A stretch of DNA of 64,000 nt from Nocardioides alkalitolerans DSM 16699 (GTDB lineage Bacteria; Actinomycetota; Actinomycetes; Propionibacteriales; Nocardioidaceae): the NCBI RefSeq assembly GCF_000426525.1, contig NZ_AUFN01000015.1, positions 1 through 64,000 of the forward strand. The letters run 5' to 3'. Below, piece after piece: positions 51,011 to 61,006 of this stretch (the stretch's first letter is position 1; the number at the start of each line of letters is the position of its first letter). The position numbers and the translations under genes were made by a program. The notes under the pieces are model-generated. The model was not told where the DNA came from and did no database searches. It was given only the letters and a program-made list of their open reading frames with translations.

Positions 51011-51069
51011 GTGACCCCGGTCACGACCGCAATCCCGTTCAATGGGCCGACGGCGGTGATCGGGGTCAC
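51011..51069. promoter_or_regulatory. Two palindromes before the reductase-P450 genes (IclR sites)
   Basis: GTGACCCCGGTCAC (51011-51024, 6-bp arms) and GTGATCGGGGTCAC (51056-51069, 4-bp outer arms) lie 45 bases apart in the 103-base space upstream of the reductase start at 50990. They are probable binding sites of the IclR protein encoded directly upstream. Confidence 0.5.
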
Positions 51070-51093
51070 CTCGTCGGCTCCCCGCCCGGGCGC

Positions 51094-51858
51094 CTACTCC
51101 CCCAGCACCGGTCCCCGCAGCGCCCGTTCGAGCCCGCGCCCGGCGGCCCGGAGCGCCCCGAGGTTGGCGGTGACGTGGTCGCCCTCGCTCGGCACGACGA
51201 TGGCCAGCCCGGCGATCACCCGCCCCCGCGGATCGCGGACGGGCACGGCCACCCCGGTGGCGGCCGGGTCGATGAACCCCGGGCACACGGCGTACCCCAC
51301 GCGCCGTACCTCGGCCAGCATGCGCCGCAGCTCGACGGGGTCGCGCACGGTGCGGTCGGTGTAGGTGCGCAGGGGCGCCCGCAGCACCTCCTCCTGCAGG
51401 GCCCGCGAGGCGTGGGCCAGCAGCACGACCCCGCTCGAGGAGGCGTGCAGCGGCAGGCGCCCGGCGATCTTGGTGATGTTGATGACCGCGTTGCGGGCCG
51501 AGAGCCGCTCGAGGAACAGCACCTCGCGCTGGTCGAGCACGCCGAGCTGGGTGTGGTGGCCGACGATCGCGAGCAGGTCCTCCATGAACGGCATCGCCAC
51601 CTGGCGGAGCGCGAGCGTGGGCGACGCGCGGGACGCCAGCTCCCACATCCGGATGCCGACCCGCACCCGGCGCTGGTCGTCGCGGCGCAGCAGCCCGTGC
51701 GAGACCATCTGGTCGACCAGCCGCGACGTCGTCGAGGTCGTCAGGTCGGCGCGCTCGGCGAGGGCGCCGATGGTGAGCGCCGGCATCTCGGGGTCGAACG
51801 CCTCCAGGATCCGCACGACCCGCTCGACCACCGACTCACCCGAGTCGGACCTCGCCAC
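51094..51858 (-). CDS. IclR-family transcriptional regulator
   Basis: 254 aa from the GTG at 51858, chosen because AGGGAGG is correctly spaced; longer frames to 51999 and a GTG at 51864 are less likely. N-terminal wHTH (SVVERVVRILEAFDPEMPAL and LTTSTTSRLVDQMVSHGLLR), then the GAF-like effector domain ending in VGYAVCPGFIDPAATGVAVPV. Upstream of, and on the same strand as, the reductase-P450-ThDP-ABC cluster, so it is the likely local regulator responding to the aromatic substrate. Confidence 0.9.
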   Translation of the reverse strand: MARSDSGESVVERVVRILEAFDPEMPALTIGALAERADLTTSTTSRLVDQMVSHGLLRRDDQRRVRVGIRMWELASRASPTLALRQVAMPFMEDLLAIVGHHTQLGVLDQREVLFLERLSARNAVINITKIAGRLPLHASSSGVVLLAHASRALQEEVLRAPLRTYTDRTVRDPVELRRMLAEVRRVGYAVCPGFIDPAATGVAVPVRDPRGRVIAGLAIVVPSEGDHVTANLGALRAAGRGLERALRGPVLGE

Positions 51859-51992
51859 GAGCACCTCCCTGGCACCGGGCCGGCCCCGTGGTCGGGCCGG
51901 CGTGGCCGCCAGGCTAGGTGGGCGCGCCCGGCGGCGGGAAGCGGGTGGGCGTACGACGCCCGCGCCGGCCCCGACAGTCGCCCGTAAGGATT

Positions 51993-52032
51993 GCGTCAAG
52001 ACCGCGCCGGGCGCCGTACGGAGAGCGTCAAG
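51993..52032 (+). promoter_or_regulatory. Direct-repeat activator site before kdpF
   Basis: GCGTCAAG occurs at 51993-52000 and again at 52025-52032, 32 bases apart (about three helical turns), 40-80 bases upstream of the kdpF start. A response regulator such as KdpE would bind repeats with this spacing. Confidence 0.4.
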
Positions 52033-52072
52033 GACGCGCGAGGCCCCCGCCGCGCGGGTCTAGGAATCTCTT

Positions 52073-52189
52073 GTGACCGACCTTCTCTACCTGCTCCTGA
52101 CGCTGGGCGTGTTCGCCGCCCTGGCCGTCCTCACCGGGCTCGTCGCCCGCCGTACCGACGACGAGCGGCCCGCCGGAGGTGAGCGGTGA
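52073..52189 (+). CDS. kdpF: KdpF, small subunit of the K+-transporting P-type ATPase
   Basis: 38 aa from a GTG: one membrane helix (LYLLLTLGVFAALAVLTGLV) then a basic/acidic tail, the size and layout of KdpF, which stabilises the complex. Its stop overlaps the kdpA GTG by GTGA. Short length makes it easy to miss. Confidence 0.82.
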   Translation: MTDLLYLLLTLGVFAALAVLTGLVARRTDDERPAGGER

Positions 52190-53850
52190 GCGAGCTCCTC
52201 CCCGCCCTCGGGCAGGTCGCCGTCCTCGTCCTGCTCCTGGCGCTGACCGTCCCCCTGCTGGGGCGCCACCTCGCACGCACCTACACCTCCGAGTCGCACA
52301 CGCGGCTCGAGCGCGGCGCCTACCGCGCCCTGCGCCTCGACCCGGACGCCGACCAGCACTGGCGCACCTACGCCCTCTCGGTCCTGGGCTTCTCGCTCGT
52401 CGGCCTCCTCGTGCTCTACGCCCTCGGCCGGCTGCAGCACCTGCTCCCGCTCTCCCTCGGCTTCGACGGGCTGCCGGCCGACGGCGCCTGGAACACCGCG
52501 GTCAGCTTCGTCACCAACACGAACTGGCAGTGGTACTCCGGTGAGGCCGCCCTCGGCCACCTCGTGCAGATGACCGGCCTGACCGTGCAGAACTTCGTCT
52601 CCGCCGCCGTCGGCATGGCCGTCGCGGCCGCCTTCGCGCGCGGTCTCGCCCGCACCCACGGCGCGGGCCGGGTCGGCAACTTCTGGGTCGACGTCGTCCG
52701 CGGCGTCCTGCGCGTCCTGCTGCCCATCGCGGTGGTCGGCGCCGTGGTCCTGGTGCTGCTCGGCGTCGTCCAGAACCTCGCCGCCCCCCGGCTGCTCGAG
52801 ACGCTCAGCGGCGGCTCCCAGTCGCTCACCGGCGGACCCGTCGCGAGCCAGGAGGTGATCAAGCAGCTCGGCACCAACGGCGGCGGCTTCTACAACGCCA
52901 ACTCCGCCCACCCGTTCGAGAACCCCACGCCGCTCACCAACATCCTCGCGATCTTCCTCATGCTGCTGGTCCCGTTCGCGATGGCCTGGGCGTTCGGCCA
53001 CATCGTGAAGGACCGCCGCCAGGGCGTCGCCGTCCTGAGCGTCATGGCGATCCTGCTGGTCGTCAGCGTCACGCTCCTGACCTGGGCCGAGATGGCCGGG
53101 CCGGGCTCGGCCCCCGCCCTGGCGGGCGGCGCGCTGGAGGGCAAGGAGACCCGGTTCGGCACGGCGGGCTCGGCGCTGTTCGGCGCGGCGACCACCGGCA
53201 CCTCGACGGGCGCCGTGAACTCCACGCACGACTCGTTCACCGCCCCCGGCGGGGGCGTGGCCCTGTTCAACATGATGCTCGGCGAGATCGCACCGGGCGG
53301 GGTCGGCTCCGGCCTCTACGGGATGCTGATGCTCGCCGTCCTCACCGTGTTCCTCTCCGGCCTCATGGTGGGGCGCACGCCCGAGTACCTCGGCAAGAAG
53401 ATCGGCCAGCGCGAGATCGTGCTCGTCGCGGCGTACGTGCTCGCGACGCCCGTCGTCCTGCTCACCGCGCTCGCCGTGGCCGTCACCGCGCCGGCCGGCG
53501 TGGCCGGCCTCCAGGAGTCGGGACCCCACGGGTTCTCCGAGGCGCTCTACGCCGTCACCTCGGCGTCGAACAACAACGGCTCCGCCTTCGGCGGCCTCAC
53601 CTCGGGCACCCCGTTCTGGAACACCCTGCTCGGGCTCTGCATGCTGCTCGGCCGGTTCGTCCCGATCATCGCGGTGCTGGCCCTCGCCGGCCGCTTCTCG
53701 AGCCAGCGCCCGCTGCCCCCCGGCCCCGGGACGCTCTCGACCCACCGTCCGCTGTTCGTCGTCCTCCTCACGGGTGTCGCGCTGGTCGTCGTCGGACTGA
53801 CCTACGTCCCCGTCCTCACCCTCGGCCCGATCGTGGAGTCCCTCTCGTGA
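52186..53850 (+). CDS. kdpA: KdpA, K+-binding and translocating subunit
   Basis: 554 aa inner-membrane protein with about 10 helices. Selectivity-filter-like loops: [33 protein letters not shown], and [14 protein letters not shown]. Family knowledge: superfamily K+ channel-like subunit of the Kdp ATPase, high-affinity K+ uptake at low external K+. GTG start; stop shares GTGA with kdpB. Confidence 0.95.
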   Translation: MSELLPALGQVAVLVLLLALTVPLLGRHLARTYTSESHTRLERGAYRALRLDPDADQHWRTYALSVLGFSLVGLLVLYALGRLQHLLPLSLGFDGLPADGAWNTAVSFVTNTNWQWYSGEAALGHLVQMTGLTVQNFVSAAVGMAVAAAFARGLARTHGAGRVGNFWVDVVRGVLRVLLPIAVVGAVVLVLLGVVQNLAAPRLLETLSGGSQSLTGGPVASQEVIKQLGTNGGGFYNANSAHPFENPTPLTNILAIFLMLLVPFAMAWAFGHIVKDRRQGVAVLSVMAILLVVSVTLLTWAEMAGPGSAPALAGGALEGKETRFGTAGSALFGAATTGTSTGAVNSTHDSFTAPGGGVALFNMMLGEIAPGGVGSGLYGMLMLAVLTVFLSGLMVGRTPEYLGKKIGQREIVLVAAYVLATPVVLLTALAVAVTAPAGVAGLQESGPHGFSEALYAVTSASNNNGSAFGGLTSGTPFWNTLLGLCMLLGRFVPIIAVLALAGRFSSQRPLPPGPGTLSTHRPLFVVLLTGVALVVVGLTYVPVLTLGPIVESLS

Positions 53851-56003
53851 ACCAGACCGTCGAACCGCCCGCCACCGCACGCGACGCCGCCCCCGACGAC
53901 GCGTCCCCGCCCACCCGCACCACCGGCGTCCTCACCGCCGGCCAGCTCGCCGAGGCACTGCCCGGCGCCCTGCGCAAGCTCGACCCCCGCGCCCTGCTCG
54001 CCACGCCCGTGATGCTCGTGGTCGAGGTCGGCGCGGCGGCCACCACCGTGCTCACCGCGCTCGACCCCAGCCTGATGGGCTGGCTCGTCACCGTCTGGCT
54101 CTGGCTCACCGTCGTGTTCGGCACCCTCGCCGAGTCGGTGGCCGAGGGCCGCGGCAAGGCCCAGGCGGCCAGCCTGCGCGCCCTGCAGACCGAGACCACG
54201 GCGCGCCGGGTGCGGGGCGGCAACCAGGCCCGCAACGCCGGCAGCCTCGGCGACCTGCCCACCGACGAGGTGCCCAGCACCGAGCTGCGGGCCGGCGACG
54301 TCGTCGTCGTGGTCGCGGGCGAGCGCATCCCCGGGGACGGCGACGTCGTCGAGGGCGTGGCGTCCGTCGACGAGTCGGCGGTGACGGGCGAGTCGGCGCC
54401 GGTGATCCGCGAGTCCGGTGGCGACCGCAGCGCCGTCACGGGCGGCACCGTCGTGCTGTCGGACCGCATCGTCGTGCGCATCACCTCCGACCCCGGCCAG
54501 TCGTTCGTCGACCGGATGATCGCCCTGGTCGAGGGCTCGGAGCGCCAGCGGACCCCCAACGAGATCGCCCTGAACGTGCTGCTGAGCACCCTGACGATCG
54601 TCTTCGCGACGGTGTGCGCCTCGCTGTGGTTCGTCGCCGACTTCAGCGGCGCCCGGCAGTCGGTGCTCGTGCTCACCGCCCTGCTGGTCTGCCTCATCCC
54701 CACCACGATCGGCGCCCTGCTCTCCGCGATCGGCATCGCCGGCATGGACCGCCTCGTGCGCCGCAACGTGCTCGCCATGTCGGGTCGCGCCGTCGAGGCC
54801 GCGGGCGACGTCGACGTGCTGCTGCTCGACAAGACCGGCACCATCACCCACGGCAACCGGCAGGCGTCCGCCCTGCTGCCGCTGGCCGGCGTACCGGAGA
54901 CCGACCTCGCGGCCGCTGCACTGCTGGCGTCGCTGGCCGACGAGACGCCGGAGGGCCGCAGCATCGTCACGCTCGTACGGCGCGAGGCCGCCGAAGCGGG
55001 CCGCCCCGCGGAGGTCGACGGCGAGGCGGAGGCCGCGTCCGGCACGCTCGTCGAGTTCTCGGCCTCCACCCGGATGAGCGGTCTCGACGTCGGTGACCGG
55101 GTGATCCGCAAGGGGGCCGCCTCCGCCGTGGCGGCGTGGGTCTCGGGCACGGGAGCGCCGACGACGAGCGACGCGACCGCCGAGCTGGGGGCCATCGTCG
55201 ACCGCGTCAGCTCGTCGGGCGGCACGCCGCTCGTCGTGGCGGAGCGGATCGGCGACGCACCCGCCCGGGTGCTCGGCGTCGTCCACCTGAAGGACGTCGT
55301 GAAGGACGGCATGCGCGAGCGGTTCGCCGAGCTGCGTGCCATGGGCATCCGCACCGTGATGATCACGGGCGACAACGCCGTCACCGCGAGGGCCATCGCC
55401 GCCGAGGCCGGTGTCGACGACGTGCTCGCCGAGGCCACGCCGGAGGACAAGCTGGCCCTGATCCGCGAGGAGCAGGCCGGCGGCCGGATGGTCGCCATGT
55501 GCGGCGACGGCACCAACGACGCCCCGGCGCTCGCGCAGGCCGACGTCGGCGTCGCCATGAACACGGGCACGACGGCCGCCAAGGAGGCCGGCAACATGGT
55601 CGACCTCGACTCCGACCCGACGAAGCTCATCGACGTCGTCGAGATCGGCAAGCAGCTGCTCATCACGCGCGGCGCCCTCACGACCTTCTCGGTCGCCAAC
55701 GACGTCGCGAAGTACTTCGCGATCCTGCCCGCGATGTTCGTCGTCGCGTTCCCGCAGCTCGACGTCCTCAACGTCATGCGTCTGTCCAGCCCGGAGTCGG
55801 CCATCCTCTCGGCGGTCGTCTTCAACGCCCTCGTGATCGTCGCGCTCATCCCGCTGGCGCTGCGCGGCGTCTCCTACCGGCCGGCCGCCGCGGACGCCCT
55901 CCTGCGTCGCAACCTGCTGCTGTACGGCGTCGGCGGCTTCATCGCCCCGTTCGTCGGCATCAAGCTCATCGACCTCGTCGTCTCCCTGCTCCCCGGCCTC
56001 TGA
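53847..56003 (+). CDS. kdpB: KdpB, ATP-hydrolysing subunit of the K+ P-type ATPase
   Basis: 718 aa P-type ATPase from a GTG. Phosphorylation motif [13 protein letters not shown], actuator [11 protein letters not shown], and hinge ATPEDKL and [13 protein letters not shown]. Family knowledge: couples ATP hydrolysis to K+ movement through KdpA. Followed by kdpC after 23 bases. Confidence 0.96.
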   Translation: MNQTVEPPATARDAAPDDASPPTRTTGVLTAGQLAEALPGALRKLDPRALLATPVMLVVEVGAAATTVLTALDPSLMGWLVTVWLWLTVVFGTLAESVAEGRGKAQAASLRALQTETTARRVRGGNQARNAGSLGDLPTDEVPSTELRAGDVVVVVAGERIPGDGDVVEGVASVDESAVTGESAPVIRESGGDRSAVTGGTVVLSDRIVVRITSDPGQSFVDRMIALVEGSERQRTPNEIALNVLLSTLTIVFATVCASLWFVADFSGARQSVLVLTALLVCLIPTTIGALLSAIGIAGMDRLVRRNVLAMSGRAVEAAGDVDVLLLDKTGTITHGNRQASALLPLAGVPETDLAAAALLASLADETPEGRSIVTLVRREAAEAGRPAEVDGEAEAASGTLVEFSASTRMSGLDVGDRVIRKGAASAVAAWVSGTGAPTTSDATAELGAIVDRVSSSGGTPLVVAERIGDAPARVLGVVHLKDVVKDGMRERFAELRAMGIRTVMITGDNAVTARAIAAEAGVDDVLAEATPEDKLALIREEQAGGRMVAMCGDGTNDAPALAQADVGVAMNTGTTAAKEAGNMVDLDSDPTKLIDVVEIGKQLLITRGALTTFSVANDVAKYFAILPAMFVVAFPQLDVLNVMRLSSPESAILSAVVFNALVIVALIPLALRGVSYRPAAADALLRRNLLLYGVGGFIAPFVGIKLIDLVVSLLPGL

Positions 56004-56026
56004 CGCCGAGAACGGACACCCCCACC

Positions 56027-56644
56027 ATGAAGGACCTCCACGACCTGTTCCGCCAGAGCCTCGCCGGGCTGCGGGTGCTCGTCGTCGCCACGCTCCTGCT
56101 CGGCCTCGCCTACCCCCTGGCGGTCACCGGGTTCGCCGCGGTCGCCGCCCCCTGGCGGTCCGAGGGCTCGCTCGTCACCGCCGACGGGTCGCGCACGACC
56201 GACCCCGACCAGGCCGTCGGCTCCGAGCTGCTCGGCCAGAGCGTCACCGACGAGACCCTCTTCCAGCCCCGCCCCTCGGCGGCGGGCGACGGCTACGACC
56301 CGCTGTCGTCGTACGGCTCGAACCTCGGCCCCGAGAGCCCCGAGCTGCTCGCCGCGATCACCGAGCGCCAGGCCGTCGTGGCCGAGCGCGAGGGCGTCGA
56401 GGTGGCCGACGTGCCCCCCGACGCGGTCACCGCGTCGGGCTCCGGGCTCGACCCCGACATCTCGGTGGCGTACGCCGAGCTGCAGGCGCCGCGGGTCGCC
56501 GCGGCGAACGACCTGCCCGAGGACGAGGTCGACGCGCTCGTCGTCGCGCACACTGAGGGCCGCACCCTGGGCGTGCTCGGCGAGCCGCGGGTGAACGTCC
56601 TGCTGCTGAACGTCGCGGTGCGCGAGGCTGCTGGACGCGGGTGA
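56027..56644 (+). CDS. kdpC: KdpC, K+-ATPase assembly/ligand subunit
   Basis: 205 aa: one N-terminal helix (LRVLVVATLLLGLAYPLAVT) and a periplasmic domain with the KdpC blocks FQPRPSAAGDGY, SSYGSNLGPESP and ASGSGLDPDIS. Start at the ATG at 56027. Stop shares GTGA with kdpD. Confidence 0.94.
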   Translation: MKDLHDLFRQSLAGLRVLVVATLLLGLAYPLAVTGFAAVAAPWRSEGSLVTADGSRTTDPDQAVGSELLGQSVTDETLFQPRPSAAGDGYDPLSSYGSNLGPESPELLAAITERQAVVAEREGVEVADVPPDAVTASGSGLDPDISVAYAELQAPRVAAANDLPEDEVDALVVAHTEGRTLGVLGEPRVNVLLLNVAVREAAGRG

Positions 56645-59223
56645 ACGGAGCCGGGAACGGGCGAGGGAGCGGACGGATGGAGCAGGGGCGGGTCGACCTG
56701 GAGCGGGCGGGCCAGGAGCGGCGGCGGGGCCGGCTGACGGTCTACCTCGGTGGCGCACCGGGCGTGGGCAAGACCTACGCCATGCTCGGCGAGGCCCGGC
56801 GACGCTGCGCCCGCGGCACCGACGTGGTCGTGGGCTACGTCGAGACCCACGGCCGCCGCCACACCGAGGAGCAGCTCGGCGACCTGGAGGTCGTGCCGCG
56901 GCGCCGGGTGGAGCACAAGGGCGCGAGCTTCACCGAGCTCGACGTCGACGCGGTGCTCGCCCGGCGGCCCGCCGTCGTCTGCGTCGACGAGCTCGCCCAC
57001 ACCAACGTGCCGGGCAGCGCGCGGGAGAAGCGGGCGGAGGACGTCGAGGTGATCCGGGCCGCCGGCATCGACGTCATCACCACCGTCAACATCCAGCACC
57101 TGGAGTCGCTCAACGACGAGGTCGAGCGCATCACCGGCGTCCGGCAGCGCGAGACGGTGCCCGACGAGGTCGTGCGGACCGCCGACCAGATCGAGCTCGT
57201 CGACATGTCGCCGGAGGCCCTGCGCCGCCGCATGGCGCACGGCAACATCTACAAGGCCGAGAACGCCCACGCGTCGCTCACGTCGTACTTCCGCGTCGGC
57301 AACCTCACCGCCCTGCGCGAGCTGGCGCTGCTGTGGCTGGCCGACCGGGTCGACGACGCGCTCGGCGACTACCGGCGGGCCCACCGCATCGAGCACTCCT
57401 GGCCCACGAAGGAGCGCATCGTCGTGGCCGTCACGGGCGGCCCGGAGAGCGAGACGCTGATCCGCCGGGGCGCGCGTCTGGCCCAGCGCGCGTCGGGCTC
57501 CGACCTGCTCGCCGTGCACGTCATCGCCACCGACGGCCTCCGCACTCCCGACACCGGCCGGATCGGCCGCGCCCAGCAGCTGGTGGCCTCCCTCGACGGC
57601 ACCTTCCACTCCGTGTCGGGCGAGGACGTCTCGCAGGCCGTGGTCGACTTCGCGGCCGCGGCCAACGCGACGATGATCGTCGTCGGCGTCTCGCGCCACG
57701 GCCGGCTCCGCCGCCTCTTCACGGGTACGACGGGCGACCGCATCGCCTCGCTGGCCGGCGCGGTCGACGTGCACCTCGTGACCCACGACGAGGTCTCCCG
57801 GAGCACCGGCTGGCGCCGCCCCGCGCTCTCCCCGTTGAGCCGGGTGCGCCAGGCGCTCGGCTGGGTCGCCGCCGTGCTGCTCCCGGTGCTGCTCACCGCG
57901 GGCCTCCAGGCGTTCGACGAGACCGACCAGCTGCCGCTCGCCGAGATGCTCCTGCTCGCCGGGGCCGTGGTCGTCGCGCTCGTCGGCGGTCTGCTGCCCG
58001 CGCTGGCGGCGGCCGTCATCAGCTTCTTCGTCCTCAACTACTTCTTCACGCAGCCGACCGGGGTGCTGACGGTGGCCGAGCCGGCCAACCTGCTCTCGCT
58101 GCTGGTGTACGTCGCGGTCGCCGTCGGGGTCGCCACCGTCGTCGACCGGGCGTCGCGCCGCGCGGCGGACGCCGTACGCGCCCGCACGGAGGCCGCCACG
58201 ATGAGCGGCCTCGCGCGCTCGGTGCTGACCGGCCAGGACACCGCGGAGGCGATCACCACCCGGCTCAAGGAGACGTTCGGGCAGGACGCGGTGGCGCTGC
58301 TGCGGCGCGGCGCCGCGGGGTGGAGCGTCGTCGCGGCGGCCGGCAGCCCCTGCGCCCGGACGCCCGAGGAGGGCGACACCCGCGTCGAGGTCGACGAGCA
58401 GCACCTGCTCGTGCTGTGCGGCGAGCCGCTGCGCGCCACCGACCGCCGGGTGCTCGAGGCGTTCGCGCTGCAGACGTCGCTGGTGCTGGAGTACCGGCGG
58501 CTGCGCGCCCGCGACGAGCACGCCGCCACGCTGGAGTCGGCCGAGGCCACCTCGACCGCCCTGCTGCGGGCCGTCTCCCACGACCTGCGCACCCCGCTCG
58601 CCACCATGCGCGCCTCCGTGGACGGCCTCACCTCCGGCGCCGAGCTGGCCACCGGCGACCGCGACGCCCTGCTCGGCTCGCTCGGGTCGTCGACCGAGCA
58701 GCTGGAGCGCCTCATCGACAACCTGCTCGACCTCTCCCGCGTGCAGGCCGGGCTGGTGCGGCCCACCCTGCTCCCCCGCTCGCTCGACGAGATCCTGCCG
58801 CTGGCCGTCGGCGCCCACTCGGCCGACGGCACCGTCGAGCTCGTGCTCGACGAGGGAGCCCCCCTGGTGCTCACCGACGCCGGTCTGCTCGAGCGGGTCG
58901 TCGCCAACCTCGTCGGCAACGCCGTGCGGGTCTCGAACGGCGTCCGGGTCCGGGTGCTCGCCCACGTGCTGCCCGACACCGTCGACATCCTCGTCGTCGA
59001 CCGCGGCCCCGGCGTGCCGCCCGCGCTGCGCGAGCGCATGTTCGAGCCCTTCCAGCGCCTCGACGACACCTCCCCCGGCGGCCTCGGGCTGGGCCTCGCG
59101 GTGGCGCGCGGCCTCAGCGAGGCGATCGGCGTGGCCCTCAGCGCCGAGGACACCCCGGGCGGCGGCCTCACCATGGTGCTGTCGGTGCCGCGGCACCCGG
59201 GTCCGGTCGGGGCGTCGGCGTGA
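56641..59223 (+). CDS. kdpD: KdpD sensor histidine kinase
   Basis: 860 aa. N-terminal KdpD domain with Walker A GGAPGVGKTYAML (residues 37-49), USP-like domain (RIVVAVTGGPESETLIRRGA), four DUF4118 membrane helices, a GAF-like region, then HisKA with phospho-acceptor His647 in VSHDLRTPLATMR and an ATPase domain ending GLGLGLAVARGLSEAIG. Senses K+ limitation and phosphorylates KdpE. Its stop overlaps the kdpE start by GTGA. Confidence 0.94.
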   Translation: MNGAGNGRGSGRMEQGRVDLERAGQERRRGRLTVYLGGAPGVGKTYAMLGEARRRCARGTDVVVGYVETHGRRHTEEQLGDLEVVPRRRVEHKGASFTELDVDAVLARRPAVVCVDELAHTNVPGSAREKRAEDVEVIRAAGIDVITTVNIQHLESLNDEVERITGVRQRETVPDEVVRTADQIELVDMSPEALRRRMAHGNIYKAENAHASLTSYFRVGNLTALRELALLWLADRVDDALGDYRRAHRIEHSWPTKERIVVAVTGGPESETLIRRGARLAQRASGSDLLAVHVIATDGLRTPDTGRIGRAQQLVASLDGTFHSVSGEDVSQAVVDFAAAANATMIVVGVSRHGRLRRLFTGTTGDRIASLAGAVDVHLVTHDEVSRSTGWRRPALSPLSRVRQALGWVAAVLLPVLLTAGLQAFDETDQLPLAEMLLLAGAVVVALVGGLLPALAAAVISFFVLNYFFTQPTGVLTVAEPANLLSLLVYVAVAVGVATVVDRASRRAADAVRARTEAATMSGLARSVLTGQDTAEAITTRLKETFGQDAVALLRRGAAGWSVVAAAGSPCARTPEEGDTRVEVDEQHLLVLCGEPLRATDRRVLEAFALQTSLVLEYRRLRARDEHAATLESAEATSTALLRAVSHDLRTPLATMRASVDGLTSGAELATGDRDALLGSLGSSTEQLERLIDNLLDLSRVQAGLVRPTLLPRSLDEILPLAVGAHSADGTVELVLDEGAPLVLTDAGLLERVVANLVGNAVRVSNGVRVRVLAHVLPDTVDILVVDRGPGVPPALRERMFEPFQRLDDTSPGGLGLGLAVARGLSEAIGVALSAEDTPGGGLTMVLSVPRHPGPVGASA

Positions 59224-59894
59224 AGGTGCTCGTCGTCGACGACGAGCCCGACCTCACCCGGGCCCTCGCCATCAACCTGCGTGCCCACGGCTGGGAGGTG
59301 GTGACCGCCGGCGACGGTCGCAGCGCCCTGGCCGCGGCGGCCACGCACCACCCCGACGTCGTCCTGCTGGACCTGGGGCTGCCCGACCTCGACGGCACCG
59401 AGGTGATCTCCGGCCTCCGTGGCTGGACCACCGTGCCGATCGTCGTGCTGTCGGCCCGCCACCACGGCGAGGACAAGGTGGAGGCGCTCGACCTCGGCGC
59501 CGACGACTACGTCACCAAGCCGTTCGCGATGAACGAGCTGCTCGCGCGCCTGCGCGCGGCCGTCCGACGCGGCGCGTCGGCGGAGACGGAGGTGTCGCTC
59601 GTCGAGGCGGGCGACCTGACCATCGACCTCGCCCGCAAGAAGGTGCACCGCGACGGGGCCGAGGTGCGCCTGACCCCCACCGAGTGGGCGTTCCTCGAGC
59701 TCCTCGCGCGCCACCTCGGCAGGCTCGTGCCCCGCGCGACCATCCTCCGCGAGGTCTGGGGGCCGGCCTACGACCAGCAGACGCACTACCTGCGGGTGTA
59801 CGCCGCGCAGCTGCGCCGCAAGATCGAGCGCGACCCCGCCCACCCCCGCCACCTCGTCACGACGAGCGGACTGGGCTACACCCTCGAGCCGTGA
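59220..59894 (+). CDS. kdpE: KdpE response regulator (OmpR/PhoB type)
   Basis: 224 aa from a GTG. Receiver domain with acidic VVDDEPDL, phospho-acceptor Asp51 in VLLDLGLPDLDG, and TKPFAMNELLAR (Lys); a winged helix-turn-helix of the OmpR type at the C-terminus (RLTPTEWAFLELLARHLGR). Activates the kdp promoter when phosphorylated by KdpD. Convergent with the CorA gene. Confidence 0.94.
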   Translation: MKVLVVDDEPDLTRALAINLRAHGWEVVTAGDGRSALAAAATHHPDVVLLDLGLPDLDGTEVISGLRGWTTVPIVVLSARHHGEDKVEALDLGADDYVTKPFAMNELLARLRAAVRRGASAETEVSLVEAGDLTIDLARKKVHRDGAEVRLTPTEWAFLELLARHLGRLVPRATILREVWGPAYDQQTHYLRVYAAQLRRKIERDPAHPRHLVTTSGLGYTLEP

Positions 59895-59924
59895 CGCTCC
59901 GACCGGTGGGCGGGGCGTCCGGAG

Positions 59925-60941
59925 TCACAGCCAGCCGCGTCGGCGGAAGAGCAGGTGGAGGAGCCCGAACATGGCGACCATGAGCAGCAGGGCCATCGGG
60001 TAGCCGAAGGTCCACGTGAGCTCGGGCATGTGGGTGAAGTTCATCCCGTAGACCGTGGGCACCAGGGTCGGGGCGAAGAGGATCGCGGCCCACGACGAGA
60101 TCCGCTTCACCTGCTCGCTCTGGCGGTACGTCGCCTCGGCCAGCTCCTGGATCTGGCGGTTCTGCCGCTGGGCCACGAGCGTCGCGTCCACCGTGAGGAT
60201 GTTCTGGAGGCGGGTGCGCAGGCGCTCGATCCGATCGACGACGCGCTGCACGTGGTCGTCGACGTCGCGCATCAGGCGGGCCAGCTCCTGGTCGACGTCG
60301 TGGTCCGCGAACCACTGCGAGAGCGCCGCCACCATGTCCGGCAGCGGACGGGTCGCGAGGTCCAGGTCGTTGAGCTGCAGCGAGAGGTCGTAGATCCGGC
60401 GGGAGATGTCCTCCTCCCCCGCGAACACGCCCGCCTCCACCACGTCGACCGCGGTCTCGACTCCCGTGACCACGGGTGCGTACTCGTCGACGACCTGGTC
60501 GAAGACGGCGTACAGGACGGCGGACGGCCCCCTGGCCAGGAGCTCGGGCTGGTGCTCGAGCCGACGTCGGACCGCGCCGATGTCGGGCGACTCGGCGTGC
60601 CGGATCGTGACGACGAAGTCGGGGCCGGCGAACACGTGCACCTCGCCGATCTCCACCCGGGCGTCGTCGCCGACGAGCCGGGCGGGCCGGAGCACGGTGA
60701 AGAGCACGGGCCCGTACTGCTCGAGCTTCGGCCGCTGGTGGGCGGTGACGGCGTCCTCCACGGCGAGGTGGTGCAGCTCGAACTCCTCGGCGACGGCCGA
60801 GATCTCGTCGGCCGTCGGCCGGTAGAGCCCGATCCATCCCATGCCGTGCCGCTCGCGCACCAGCTCGAAGGTGACGACCAGCGACTCCGGCTCCAGCTTC
60901 GAGCCGTCGGGGCAGTAGACGGCGTTCTGAACGGTCACCAT
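59925..60941 (-). CDS. CorA-family Mg2+/Co2+ transporter
   Basis: 338 aa. Long cytoplasmic N-terminal domain, then two C-terminal helices and the CorA signature YGMNFTHMPEL between them. Family knowledge: pentameric channel for Mg2+ entry. It is not part of the kdp operon but lies in convergent position, 30 bases from kdpE. Confidence 0.92.
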   Translation of the reverse strand: MVTVQNAVYCPDGSKLEPESLVVTFELVRERHGMGWIGLYRPTADEISAVAEEFELHHLAVEDAVTAHQRPKLEQYGPVLFTVLRPARLVGDDARVEIGEVHVFAGPDFVVTIRHAESPDIGAVRRRLEHQPELLARGPSAVLYAVFDQVVDEYAPVVTGVETAVDVVEAGVFAGEEDISRRIYDLSLQLNDLDLATRPLPDMVAALSQWFADHDVDQELARLMRDVDDHVQRVVDRIERLRTRLQNILTVDATLVAQRQNRQIQELAEATYRQSEQVKRISSWAAILFAPTLVPTVYGMNFTHMPELTWTFGYPMALLLMVAMFGLLHLLFRRRGWL

Positions 60942-61006
60942 GCCCGCACGATGGCAGCCGGGCCGACCCTTGACGGAATCTTTACGCCGCCCCGGCAGGG
61001 CGCAGA

